The notes under the pieces: generated by a model
Seen by the model: the letters and a program-made list of their open reading frames with translations, nothing else
The model's database searches: none
What the model was told of the DNA's origin: nothing
In this document: piece after piece, positions 7,937 to 16,511 of the stretch
How the letters are laid out: each line of letters opens with the position of its first letter
Position numbering within the stretch: position 1 is the stretch's first letter
Position numbers and translations under genes: made by a program
Assembly: GCA_002339345.1 (NCBI GenBank)
Contig: DDKM01000032.1
Location: forward strand, 78,559 to 142,558
DNA from: Firmicutes bacterium UBA2598
GTDB taxonomy: Bacteria > Bacillota > PH28-bin88
DNA length: 64,000 nt
Reading direction: 5' to 3'

Positions 7937-8701
7937 TCACTGAGCGGCTTCTGCCAGACAGCAACCGATGGCCCCGTTAAACTGGGGATGGGGAGGGATT
8001 ACCACCTCCACCTCCAGTTCCCTGGCCAGGATCTCCCCGATGGCCTTGTTATAGGCTACACCGCCGGTAAAAACCAGGATCGGACTGTACAGTTTAAGCA
8101 GCATAGGCAGTACCCGACGGAAAATGGTATAGTTCACACCTGCCGCCAGGCTGGCAATGGGATGTCCCTCGATGATACGTCCCACCAATTCCGATTCGCC
8201 GAAGACAGCACAGGTTGAACTCAATTCCACCGGGTCATGGGTATGTCTCCCCATTTCTGCCAGGGAAACGCCCAGTACCGCCGCCATGTTTTCCACATAC
8301 CGGCCGGAGCTGGCGGCACATCGATCATTGGTGATAAAATCCGCCATCTTCCCGTTCCGGACCAGGATGACCTTACTGTCTTGGCCTCCCAAATCAAGGA
8401 GGGTATAATCGGTAAGACCGGTCTGGAAATTGGCCCCCAGCAGGTGGGCACGGATTTCCGGTATGTTGACCGCTCCCTCCACCTGGATAGTAAGGCGACC
8501 GTACCCTGTGGACACCACCCTGTCCAAACTTGGCAGGCCAAGGGCTGCAAAGTCGATGACCAGCCTTTCCCCCGCTTTCCGCCCAAAACGCCGGTAAAAT
8601 TCGATCGTGTCATATTTCCTGGTTTCTATTAGGTTGCCGTCCTCCATCAGGGCCAGCTTCACCCACCGGCTGCCCAAATCCATACCGGCCACCAGTGCCA
8701 C
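7937..8701 (-). CDS. BadF/BadG-type ATPase, 2-hydroxyacyl-CoA dehydratase activator family
   Basis: A 254-residue ASKHA-fold ATPase. In this family a homodimer holding one bridging [4Fe-4S] cluster uses ATP to push an electron at low potential into a dehydratase or double-cubane reductase. The phosphate loops GMDLGSRWVKLAL (residues 6-18) and LLDLGGQDSKVI (111-122) and the adenosine motif FTGGVAYN are present. Both cluster cysteines are found: C128 in NDRCAASSGR and C164 in SSTCAVFGE. The GTG start follows GGGAGATGG. It is 60 bases downstream of its probable partner at 8762-9742. Confidence 0.9.
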   Translation of the reverse strand: MALVAGMDLGSRWVKLALMEDGNLIETRKYDTIEFYRRFGRKAGERLVIDFAALGLPSLDRVVSTGYGRLTIQVEGAVNIPEIRAHLLGANFQTGLTDYTLLDLGGQDSKVILVRNGKMADFITNDRCAASSGRYVENMAAVLGVSLAEMGRHTHDPVELSSTCAVFGESELVGRIIEGHPIASLAAGVNYTIFRRVLPMLLKLYSPILVFTGGVAYNKAIGEILARELEVEVVIPPHPQFNGAIGCCLAEAAQ

Positions 8702-8761
8702 CGGTCCATCTCCCTTTCCTAGCCCACCGGGTAATTGCCCAAATTATGTCAACGGATCCGC

Positions 8762-9742
8762 CTATCGCAGCATTTCCACAAAGGCATCGATGCGCATGCG
8801 GCTGCGGGCATCCAGCCCGCCCGGGCGGTCAACCTCCAGGAAAAGCATCGGTACATTGAGCTTTTCCCTGAAAATGATATCTTCAATTTGCCGGAAACAA
8901 AAACTCTGGGTATAGTGGATAATTCCCTGGATCCTACGGCGCTCAATTTCCTGTTTGATATCCAGAATGCGGTCAAACACAGGATAGGGATAGGTATACA
9001 ACCGGTATTGCTCCACCAGATCACCGGTCTGAAAGGGCATGGAAAACTGCCGCTGGACCTCATTATACACCACCCTGGCCCCAATATCCTCCAGGTACCG
9101 GTACAGATCCGGCACAATGGGCGGAACTCCAATGTACCCCAAGCGAACCTGTTCACGGAAGGCCTCCCGCCGGGATAACCCCGCCAGGAAGTCCTCCGCC
9201 TCCCGGGCAAAGGCCTCCGGGTCACCGTTAAAATCACTGCAACTGACCTGGTAAAGATGGTTTTCCTGCCCACTAACCAGGTTGGTTTCATATGTATGGC
9301 GGTCAATCTCATGAACCAGCGCCCTTACCCGGTCCAACCTGTCCTTGGTTTCCATTACCGCTGGCCAGTCCACTTGAAAATAGCCCATCAACTTCTCAAT
9401 GGACAGTTTAAGCAGGTCCCGATCCCGGTCATAGGGAAAGGCAAAGGGAATAATCCGGATTTCCTTCAGGACCAAGGTTTCCATCAAAGCATGGGTGTTG
9501 CTGCAATCCCCCTGGGTAACGGCAATAACCTCCCGGATTTCGGGAGTTTCCAACACGGTGCCGTAAATGCCCTTAATCCAACCGCAGAGGTTACGGGGAT
9601 AACCGGCCATTTCCGCCGCTTCCACCATCTTCCCCGGGTTCTGGCCGGTGATAAAGACATTGTTCAAATCCACCGGCACACAACCGGCGGCAAAGACCAC
9701 CTCCACCGGTACAGTGGTGGTGATGCCGATTTTCCTCACCAT
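8762..9742 (-). CDS. 2-hydroxyacyl-CoA dehydratase D-like / double-cubane protein family
   Basis: A 326-residue protein of the HgdB/FldB-like family. Cluster-ligand candidates are the cysteines in FAAGCVPVD, PRNLCGWIKG, GDCSNTHA and SFCFRQIED. Only one such subunit is present, not the two-subunit dehydratase. This layout (one HgdB-like protein plus one activator) resembles the YjiM/YjiL double-cubane-cluster reductase pairs, though those proteins are usually somewhat longer. The substrate is unknown. The ATG follows AAAGGGAGG. It lies between glutamate mutase E and the activator. Confidence 0.75.
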   Translation of the reverse strand: MVRKIGITTTVPVEVVFAAGCVPVDLNNVFITGQNPGKMVEAAEMAGYPRNLCGWIKGIYGTVLETPEIREVIAVTQGDCSNTHALMETLVLKEIRIIPFAFPYDRDRDLLKLSIEKLMGYFQVDWPAVMETKDRLDRVRALVHEIDRHTYETNLVSGQENHLYQVSCSDFNGDPEAFAREAEDFLAGLSRREAFREQVRLGYIGVPPIVPDLYRYLEDIGARVVYNEVQRQFSMPFQTGDLVEQYRLYTYPYPVFDRILDIKQEIERRRIQGIIHYTQSFCFRQIEDIIFREKLNVPMLFLEVDRPGGLDARSRMRIDAFVEMLR

Positions 9743-9763
9743 GGGCAGAACCTCCCTTTTGGC

Positions 9764-11200
9764 TTACCGGCGTTGCCCCACCAGCATCCCTTTGCCTATC
9801 GCATAAAGGTCTTCCAGCACCATCTGGTAGGAGGGCTGGCGGCCCTCCCGCCGGCCCCTTGCCTGCATTTTTTCCCGGTGCAGTTCCAACAATTCTTCCG
9901 GGAGCGGTAAATTACCGGTTTCCAGCAGGCGGATGGCCCCTTGACAGTCCCTGGCGGGTAACACCCGGCCCTGGTTGTACCGGCTGGCCGCAAAGGGTAC
10001 ATCCAGAATCCCGAGGGCAAAGGCCTTTTCCACCCCTGCCGAAAGGTTTCCCTCCCCCAATTCCCATACCCGGTCTAGGATAGCCCGGGTTTCTGCCGCA
10101 ATTACAGCCATTTCCTCTTTCAGAGCGGGGAATTCGGGTAGGGGTTGATCCTTTACCATATTGATTACCTGCCGGGTGGCCATCAGCCCACTGGCAATGG
10201 CCTCCTTGTTGGGGCTTCCCGTTGCCTCAGTGGGTGTTTTGGTGATCACCCGGTGGGCACCTGCCAGCCCTGCCACCGCCGCTCCCCAGGCCAACACTCC
10301 GTACGCCTGGCTTTCCGCCTGGGGAAAACCGCCCATCCACTGGTAAAAAACCACGGTAACGGTAACTTCACTGCATCCCAGCCTGTTCAAGTACTCCCCC
10401 GCCAGGGGAGCTAAACAGCGCAATGCCGCCACATCCTGCACCAGGTTACCGCCCTGGCCGTATCCCAGGGAAAGATGGGTCACTCCTTGTTCCGCCGCCA
10501 GCAGCCCTTCCAGAATCGCAACACTATGGGACAGACATGGCGGGACCAGGGCCCCGGTTAGAGCTCCGCAGGTCTCCCGGTGCAGGGGTACACCGCCTTC
10601 CTCGGCATAGCGGCCCACCAGGCGATCGATATACCGCCAGCTGGCCAGGCTTTCCGACAGGGGCTTGTCCTTCAGATAGGGAAGATTGCTGGAAATACCA
10701 CCGCCCTCCAGACCTGTAAACCCGGCAGCCAGGGCTATCTCTGCCACCAGCCCGGGATCCGCCCCCATGTGGCGAACCTGTACCGGCAAACGGAGACCTT
10801 CCAGCAGTAAGCGGCAACGATCCAGACCATGGTTAAGCAGGGGAAAGCCCTGCAAACCAGCGGGGTCGATGTTCAAGTGGGATTCCACCTCCCGCCAGCG
10901 GCCAAGGCGAGTCAGGTTGTCAATGGTGGTAGGCAAGACATCCGCCAGACCGTCTTTTTGTATAAAGCGCAAAAAGGCGGCGTGCTCTTCCAGGAATGGC
11001 AGACCACCCCTTGGCTGTACCAGTGTACTGTTGTCCCGGGCCGCCTGGGCCATGGCCACCGCCAGGTTCCGGCGGGCAGGCAGTCCCTGCAGATAGTCAA
11101 AGGCTTCTGTTAAATCCGGCGCATGCATGCCGGCGGCGGCAAAAAGGGTTTTCCGCTGTCCATCCCAGTCCTCAACGGTTATTTTTGCTTTGCTGCTCAA
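9764..11200 (-). CDS. glmE: Glutamate mutase epsilon subunit (methylaspartate mutase E)
   Basis: This is the large TIM-barrel subunit of coenzyme B12-dependent glutamate mutase, which interconverts L-glutamate and (2S,3S)-3-methylaspartate. At 478 residues it is full length. Three arginines fit the known substrate-binding arginines of the family: R64 in QPRGG, R98 in NLTRLG and R143 in QVRHMG. The segment HRETCGALTGALVPP matches the conserved barrel motif. A TTG start at 11200 overlaps the murI stop and follows GGGGAGAGG. The B12-binding sigma subunit (GlmS) and MutL are not adjacent, which is unusual. Confidence 0.88.
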   Translation of the reverse strand: MSSKAKITVEDWDGQRKTLFAAAGMHAPDLTEAFDYLQGLPARRNLAVAMAQAARDNSTLVQPRGGLPFLEEHAAFLRFIQKDGLADVLPTTIDNLTRLGRWREVESHLNIDPAGLQGFPLLNHGLDRCRLLLEGLRLPVQVRHMGADPGLVAEIALAAGFTGLEGGGISSNLPYLKDKPLSESLASWRYIDRLVGRYAEEGGVPLHRETCGALTGALVPPCLSHSVAILEGLLAAEQGVTHLSLGYGQGGNLVQDVAALRCLAPLAGEYLNRLGCSEVTVTVVFYQWMGGFPQAESQAYGVLAWGAAVAGLAGAHRVITKTPTEATGSPNKEAIASGLMATRQVINMVKDQPLPEFPALKEEMAVIAAETRAILDRVWELGEGNLSAGVEKAFALGILDVPFAASRYNQGRVLPARDCQGAIRLLETGNLPLPEELLELHREKMQARGRREGRQPSYQMVLEDLYAIGKGMLVGQRR

Positions 11201-12021
11201 TTTTCCTCTCCCCAATCCAATTCCACCTGCCGGACATCAGCCACCAGGGGATGGCTGCCCAGCAACCGCCGGCCCGCCAGGCGGAAGTTTTCCGCAGGAC
11301 CACTCACCAGGCAGGTATGGGAAGGTTCCGCCGACCCCTCTGCCATCACCTCCGTTTTCCCAAGCACCTCAGCCACCTCGTCAGCTGTAGCGGCCGCCGG
11401 ATCCACGAGGGACACCCGTTCACCGGTCATTTCCCTGATCAATGGAGCCATAAAGGGGTAATGGGTACAACCCAGAATGATGGTATCCACATCGGCCCAG
11501 AGAAGGGGTGCGAGATACCCGCTTATGGCTTGCCGGGCTGCCGGTGAGTCCACCTCGCCGGCTTCCACCAGGGGTACCAGCAGCGGGCAGGCCTGGGCAT
11601 AAACTTCCACACCGGGATTGCTGGATAGCAGGGACAGCCTGTGGGCATTGCTGCTAACGGTCACCTCCGTACCCAGCACCCCAATCCGCCCGTTACGAGT
11701 TTGGCGCAGGGCCTCCCTGACCCCCGGTTCAATGACACCGATCACTGGTAGGTTAAATCGCGCCACCAGTTCTGGCAGGGCCACAGCGGAAGTGGAATTG
11801 CAGGCATCCACAATCAGTTTTGCTCCCTGTGACACCAGAAATTCAACGATCCGGCAGGCAAAGGCCACCAGTTGACCGGCCGGCCTGGGCCCGTAGGGGA
11901 CATGAAGGGTGTCTGCGAAATAGAGAATCTTTTCCCCAGGCAACCGCAAGTTAATCTCCCGTGCCACCGTCAACCCGCCCACACCAGAATCAAAGACACC
12001 AATCGGCCGGGCTGTTTTCAC
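11197..12021 (-). CDS. murI: Glutamate racemase
   Basis: MurI makes D-glutamate for peptidoglycan. The product is about 274 residues. The N-terminal IGVFDSGVGGLTV, the first catalytic cysteine C74 in VDACNSTSA and the second in ILGCTHYPF are present, so the two-base mechanism is intact. The GTG at 12021 follows AAGGTGG; an in-frame GTG three codons earlier is an alternative. Its end overlaps glmE by four bases, giving an unusual coupling of two glutamate-acting enzymes. Confidence 0.95.
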   Translation of the reverse strand: MKTARPIGVFDSGVGGLTVAREINLRLPGEKILYFADTLHVPYGPRPAGQLVAFACRIVEFLVSQGAKLIVDACNSTSAVALPELVARFNLPVIGVIEPGVREALRQTRNGRIGVLGTEVTVSSNAHRLSLLSSNPGVEVYAQACPLLVPLVEAGEVDSPAARQAISGYLAPLLWADVDTIILGCTHYPFMAPLIREMTGERVSLVDPAAATADEVAEVLGKTEVMAEGSAEPSHTCLVSGPAENFRLAGRRLLGSHPLVADVRQVELDWGEEN

Positions 12022-12093
12022 AAAAACCACCTTCTGACCCTTTGGGTTTCCATTCCATATAACAATTATATGTGCCGGCCAGCCGGGACAGCC

Positions 12094-12615
12094 CTATTTA
12101 CCTTTCCGCACATTAAAGATGCCACCACGGGTAGTCCTGGTGTCCAGAACGGTTATGAAGGCCTGGCAGTCCCGTGAGTTGACCTGTTGCATAAACCGTT
12201 CTTTATCCCGGCGGTTAATGATGGCCTGGATGATCATGTGCTCCCCTTCACGGCCCTGGCCGTACCATACCGTCACCCCAAAACCTTCCGCCCGCAGGGC
12301 TTCCACCATCTCTAACCCATCGCAACGGGGAATCACCTGGATGGTCATGTATCCAAGGGCTAGACGCTCCTCCACCAATCCGCCGACAAAATTGCCCGTG
12401 GCAAACCCCAGGGAATAGATCACCAGACTTAGGGGATCCGTCAAACGGTCCAAAACGTATTTGATGGTAATCACATAAATACTGACCTCAAAGAAACCGA
12501 TGCATGCCGCTACCAGGCGCCGGCCACGCACCAGCAGCAACACCCGCAGGGTTTGCATTGTTACATCCACAACCCGGGCCAAAAAAATTAAAAGGTATCC
12601 AAGGAATAGTTCCAC
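12094..12615 (-). CDS. DUF2179/UPF0316 membrane protein
   Basis: 173 residues. The N-terminal part has about three hydrophobic segments (residues 2-24, 35-55 and 60-80) and the C-terminal part is a soluble DUF2179 domain with HMIIQAIINRRDKERFMQQV. The family is conserved in Firmicutes, and related YitT-type proteins share the C-terminal domain, but the role is unknown. A GTG start at 12615 follows GGGAGGG. It lies upstream of murI and may head the long minus-strand run. Confidence 0.8.
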   Translation of the reverse strand: MELFLGYLLIFLARVVDVTMQTLRVLLLVRGRRLVAACIGFFEVSIYVITIKYVLDRLTDPLSLVIYSLGFATGNFVGGLVEERLALGYMTIQVIPRCDGLEMVEALRAEGFGVTVWYGQGREGEHMIIQAIINRRDKERFMQQVNSRDCQAFITVLDTRTTRGGIFNVRKGK

Positions 12616-12691
12616 CGGCTACCCTCCCCAGTAATTTCCATGCTCCTCCGTCCCGCTCCCATTGTAGCATCATGGTTTAAGCGGGGTCAAG

Positions 12692-12717
12692 GCAAAAGGC
12701 CGGTAAAATAACCGGCC
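12692..12717 (-). terminator. Hairpin downstream of the amidase gene
   Basis: On the minus strand GGCCGGT (12717-12711) and ACCGGCC (12704-12698) pair perfectly around a 6-base AT-rich loop, followed by TTTTG. The T-run is short, so termination may be partial. Confidence 0.55.
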
Positions 12718-12753
12718 CCAGGTCAACAAGGCTGAAACTACCTGTACAAAAGG

Positions 12754-14562
12754 CTAGTGTTCTGCCTTTATGGCAAAGTATTTGGCCAGCCCCTCGGCAA
12801 TGCCCAGGGCGGCCTGGGCCCGGAATACGGGATCCCCCAGTAACGCTTCTTCTTCCGGGTTAGATATAAAAGCGGTTTCCGCCAGAATTGACGGCATGGT
12901 GGTGTTCCGTAACACCGAAAAACTGGCCTCAAAAATACCGGCATCCCGCCGCCCCATGGCCTGCACCATTTCCATTTGCACCAGGCTTGCCAACAGCTGC
13001 CGGTCCGCCCGCTGCCCCTCCAGGGGGCTACCCACAGGCGCATAGTAATAGGTAGTGGTACCGTTCAGCAGGCGGCTGGTGGAGGCGTTGGCATGTACCG
13101 AAACAAAGACATCCGCTCCGGCGTCGTTGGCAATGGCTGCCCGGCCTTCCAGGGTAAGGGTGGTATCCCCCACCCGGGTCAGGATGACCGTGGCCCCGCG
13201 GCTGATCAAAATATCCCTTAGCCGTAGGGAAATGTCCATTACCACATCCCGTTCATACAGCCCGTTCTTGCCCACCGCCCCCGGATCCGACCAGTTGCCA
13301 GGCTGAATGCTACCATGGCCGGGATCGATGACAATTATTTTGCCGGCCAGGGGATCCGCCCTATTTACCGGATCCCTGCCATGTCCATCACCCCTGGCAG
13401 CGGTGGAGAGGGTACGAATGCTCACCAGCCACCCGGCAATCCACCCGGTCTTGCCTTCCGCCATTTGAACCTGGTACCAGTCCCCCTGTTCACCGATTAC
13501 CGGCAGGAACTGGCCACTGCGGACCTGGGTCACCAATGGGAAAGAGATATCCGGACCACTGCGGACATTGACCACACTGCTATTGACCACCGCCAACCTT
13601 AGAGGTTCTCCATGTTCGGACGGGGTTTCCTTTTCCGGCAGGACAGGTGGCACCGCCGGAGGGTTGGCGGTCACCACCTCCGTGACCAGCCAACCGGCCA
13701 CCCAGCCCTGTTTGCCGTCTTCCAAACGGACCTCCAGCCAGTCCCCTTTGGCCCCGATCACAGTCATGGCCGTACCTTTGGGCAATAACGCCAGCCGGGT
13801 AAAGGTGGTTGCCGGTCCGGCACGTAGATTCACGTTTTCCGTTACCTCAACCCGTTTCACTTCCGGTCCGGTGGTGACACCATCCGGTACGCCACCCGGG
13901 TCCGGTGCTGCTACCAGCAGGTCCTGCACCAGCCAGCCAGCCACCCATCCCCCCTTGCCGCTCTCCGTCCGAACCTCCAGCCATTCACCAGACTGGGCGA
14001 CCACCGTCAGACGGGTGTTTTTAGGCAATGTTTCAATGCGCGGGAAACTGGTACCAGCCCCCTGACGCAGGTTAACATTGTCACTGGTAAGGACAACCCT
14101 TTCCACCCGCGGCTGGTTCCAGATATCCACGGTGTTGGTGGCACCATCCCAAATCACCCGGGCGCCAAGGTTCTCCATTACAAAACGGAGGGGTACCATG
14201 GTGCGGTTGTTGACAATCACCGGTTCGGTGTCCATGGTAACCACCTGACCGCCCACAGTGGCCTGGCGGGAGTTGATGGTCAACCCCACTACCTGGTCTC
14301 CGCGGCTGATGCGCACAGTCCTGGCCTGCTCATTCCAGTCCACGACATTACCGAGGGATTCCCCCACCAGGCGGATGGGAACCATGGTCCGGTTGTTGCT
14401 ATCAATATAGGCAGGGGTATCCCCCACCAGTATACTGCCATTTAGGCGCAGCTGGACCAGCGGCCTGCCCTCCAGGGCCATCGCCCCGGGCATCACCGCA
14501 CCCGTCAACAGGAACACCGATAACAATATTGCTGTTGTCTTCTGTCTGAGTTTGCCTGTCAC
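12754..14562 (-). CDS. N-acetylmuramoyl-L-alanine amidase with copper-amine-oxidase-like and SH3 domains
   Basis: A secreted cell-wall hydrolase of about 602 residues. The order is signal peptide (TTAILLSVFLLTGAVMPGAMA), a copper-amine-oxidase N-terminal-like 'stalk' with two NRTMVPLR repeats, three bacterial SH3 repeats each ending GGWVAGWLV or similar, and a C-terminal Amidase_3 domain. The zinc and catalytic motifs IDPGHG, LYERDVVMDI, VSVHANAS and LAETAFISNPEEE are present. It should cleave the amide between MurNAc and L-Ala. The GTG at 14562 follows GGGGGAGG; an in-frame upstream start lacks support. Confidence 0.92.
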   Translation of the reverse strand: MTGKLRQKTTAILLSVFLLTGAVMPGAMALEGRPLVQLRLNGSILVGDTPAYIDSNNRTMVPIRLVGESLGNVVDWNEQARTVRISRGDQVVGLTINSRQATVGGQVVTMDTEPVIVNNRTMVPLRFVMENLGARVIWDGATNTVDIWNQPRVERVVLTSDNVNLRQGAGTSFPRIETLPKNTRLTVVAQSGEWLEVRTESGKGGWVAGWLVQDLLVAAPDPGGVPDGVTTGPEVKRVEVTENVNLRAGPATTFTRLALLPKGTAMTVIGAKGDWLEVRLEDGKQGWVAGWLVTEVVTANPPAVPPVLPEKETPSEHGEPLRLAVVNSSVVNVRSGPDISFPLVTQVRSGQFLPVIGEQGDWYQVQMAEGKTGWIAGWLVSIRTLSTAARGDGHGRDPVNRADPLAGKIIVIDPGHGSIQPGNWSDPGAVGKNGLYERDVVMDISLRLRDILISRGATVILTRVGDTTLTLEGRAAIANDAGADVFVSVHANASTSRLLNGTTTYYYAPVGSPLEGQRADRQLLASLVQMEMVQAMGRRDAGIFEASFSVLRNTTMPSILAETAFISNPEEEALLGDPVFRAQAALGIAEGLAKYFAIKAEH

Positions 14563-14664
14563 CGTTGTCCTCCCCCGGGCAAAGTGTTGGTGACAGTATT
14601 CGATTCCGACCAACATAATTCCTGCGCAAGGGGAGGTAATTGGCATTTTGAAATTTTACCCATC

Positions 14665-14691
14665 AAAAAGCCCGACCCCCACGGCCGGGCT
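14665..14691 (-). terminator. Terminator of the GerMN lipoprotein gene
   Basis: On the minus strand AGCCCG (14691-14686) and CGGGCT (14674-14669) pair around a G-rich loop, followed by TTTTTG. It sits 48 bases beyond the GerMN stop. Confidence 0.75.
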
Positions 14692-14738
14692 GGCATAACT
14701 GTACCAGCTGTTCCCAGCTGGTTCCGGGCCCCTTCACT

Positions 14739-15365
14739 TTAGTTGGCCCGCTTGATCAGGCTTTCATTGCGCCCCATCACCGTCGATACATCCACATGCC
14801 CGGCTATGGTCTTGACATACTGTCCCTCTACCAGAAACTGCACTCGATCTACAGTAGGAAACTTGGTCAAGGTGTTGACGATGGAATAGACCGTCAGCTT
14901 CTCTGCCGTACTGCCGCCGGGATGATTTAGCATCAATTGCTTATTAAAATCCACAATAGCAAGTCCATCGGGCTTGATATTGATATCCTTCAATACCACG
15001 CCGGCGGGAATGGTGGGCAAAAGTCCGGATCCCGGCATCGGGCCGTTGATCAGTTCTTGGATGGTGGCCCTGGCCAGTCCCACCACCTTGGGAATGTTTC
15101 GTTCCTCCGGCACCAGGTAACTCCCTGTGCTATCAGCGAAATAAAGGGTTACCTTGATGGTTTCACCGGAAAACCCCTGGTGGGATACAGGCAACTGGTT
15201 TTCCGGCGGAGGAACTTCCACCACTGGTGTGCTGTCCTTGCCAGCAAATCTGTCCTTTAGAGAGGTAAGGGACTTGGTCACCCCGCACCCGCTGGTTGAC
15301 AGCGCTACCCCTAGCAGCAACGCCACGGCCAGTAATAGAGATATGTTCTTCCTGCCCCGCATCAT
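14739..15365 (-). CDS. GerMN-domain lipoprotein
   Basis: A 208-residue lipoprotein. The signal peptide LLLAVALLLGVALSTSGC ends in a lipobox (TSGC), so the mature N-terminal cysteine would be lipid-anchored. A GerMN domain follows (about residues 65-180), with VTLYFADSTGSYLVPEERNI and ATIQELINGPMP. GerMN domains occur in the germination/sporulation protein GerM and related lipoproteins. The start follows AAAGGAGG; two adjacent ATGs are possible. It is divergent from the LytTR regulator at 15593. Confidence 0.88.
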   Translation of the reverse strand: MMRGRKNISLLLAVALLLGVALSTSGCGVTKSLTSLKDRFAGKDSTPVVEVPPPENQLPVSHQGFSGETIKVTLYFADSTGSYLVPEERNIPKVVGLARATIQELINGPMPGSGLLPTIPAGVVLKDINIKPDGLAIVDFNKQLMLNHPGGSTAEKLTVYSIVNTLTKFPTVDRVQFLVEGQYVKTIAGHVDVSTVMGRNESLIKRAN

Positions 15366-15592
15366 TAATCCTCCTTTACCTTTTTTTGTCTGGTACATCC
15401 TATGGCCATGCCGTAGGTTTATTACAAAAATTATGGCAGGGGTCTTCGGGCAAAATGAGCGGTTCAACGGCAAGGATTCGGATGCTAACGGAATTTTATG
15501 CCACTTAAAGGAATCTGCGCACAATTGTCAAAATAATTAAATAGGACAAAATAGTTACTCCAGCGGCAAGCTGCAAAAAAAGGAGTTTCGCC

Positions 15593-16360
15593 ATGGAAAT
15601 AAAGGCCCTGATCGTTGATGATGAATATCCGGCACGAAAAGAACTACGCCATTTGTTGGAGAGGTACCCCTTTGTCCAGGTAGTGGGGGAAGCGACCAAT
15701 TGCCGGGAGGCTCTACAACTGATCGAAGCCCTGGACTACTCTGTAGTATTCCTGGACATCGATATGCCCGGGGGCAGCGGACTGGACCTGAGCCGGCAGT
15801 TGAAACAGCGCGGCAGCACCAGCCCCCGGGTGATTTTCGTTACCGCCCATGACAACTTTGCCCTGGATGCTTTCAGTGTGGACGCCGTGGATTACCTGCT
15901 AAAACCGGTAGATCCCCGCCGTCTGGACCGCGCCATCCAGAAATTACTGACCACAGCCGTCCGACCAGCCCCACCCTCCCGTCCCCAGGGGGAGGAAAGG
16001 AAGGAGGATCGCCCTGCAGCCCGGCCCCTCGGCCTGATCCCGGTGGAACACAAGGGGAAAACCATCCTCCTGGAGGAAAAAAATATTATCTATCTTTTTG
16101 CCAGTAATGATTATACTTATATTAAGACGGCAAGGGAAAAATACCTCACCCGGTACACCCTAAAGGAACTGGAACAACGCTTAAGTGGTCAGATTTTTAT
16201 CCGGTGCCACCGCTCTTATCTGGTAAACATCAAAAAGGCCAAGGAGGTTGTCCCACTGTACAACGGCACCCTTGTACTAATTGTGGACGATGCGGAAAAA
16301 AGCGAGGTGCCGGTCAGCCGTTCCCAGGCCAAAATCATCCGTAAGCTGCTGGGCATATGA
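15593..16360 (+). CDS. LytTR-type response regulator
   Basis: A 255-residue response regulator. The N-terminal receiver domain has acidic residues D9/D10, phospho-acceptor D55 in VVFLDIDMPG and the conserved lysine in YLLKPVD. A Pro-rich linker (about 125-145) leads to a C-terminal LytTR DNA-binding domain with YTYIKTAREKYLTRYTLKELE and FIRCHRSYLVNI. This family often controls cell-wall, autolysis or carbon-starvation genes with a LytS-type kinase. No kinase is adjacent, so it is an orphan here. The ATG follows AAAAAGGAG. A clean terminator ends it. Confidence 0.92.
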   Translation: MEIKALIVDDEYPARKELRHLLERYPFVQVVGEATNCREALQLIEALDYSVVFLDIDMPGGSGLDLSRQLKQRGSTSPRVIFVTAHDNFALDAFSVDAVDYLLKPVDPRRLDRAIQKLLTTAVRPAPPSRPQGEERKEDRPAARPLGLIPVEHKGKTILLEEKNIIYLFASNDYTYIKTAREKYLTRYTLKELEQRLSGQIFIRCHRSYLVNIKKAKEVVPLYNGTLVLIVDDAEKSEVPVSRSQAKIIRKLLGI

Positions 16361-16363
16361 ACA

Positions 16364-16396
16364 AGGGCCCTACCGTAAGAGTAGGACCCTCTTTTG
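16364..16396 (+). terminator. Terminator of the LytTR regulator gene
   Basis: The arms AGGGCCCTAC (16364-16373) and GTAGGACCCT (16381-16390) pair with one G-T, followed by CTTTTG. It lies 4 bases after the stop codon. Confidence 0.85.
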
Positions 16397-16511
16397 TATA
16401 TTCTTGTGGATGCAAACCGCCAACTTTGCCCGGTTTTTTTTCCCGATGCCGGCTCCGGTAGTTCCGCACTGAACCCCGGTGTATTCGGCTGTCCAAAAGG
16501 CGGGTTGCTCG

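Noticed and set aside
15366..15592. Promoters for the divergent GerMN and LytTR genes
   Set aside because: Possible -35 and -10 pairs exist on both strands but none was convincing enough to place.
16416..16511. T-box or histidine attenuator for hisC
   Set aside because: hisC is on the minus strand, so this region is its downstream side, and no T-box element was seen upstream of the hisC start either.
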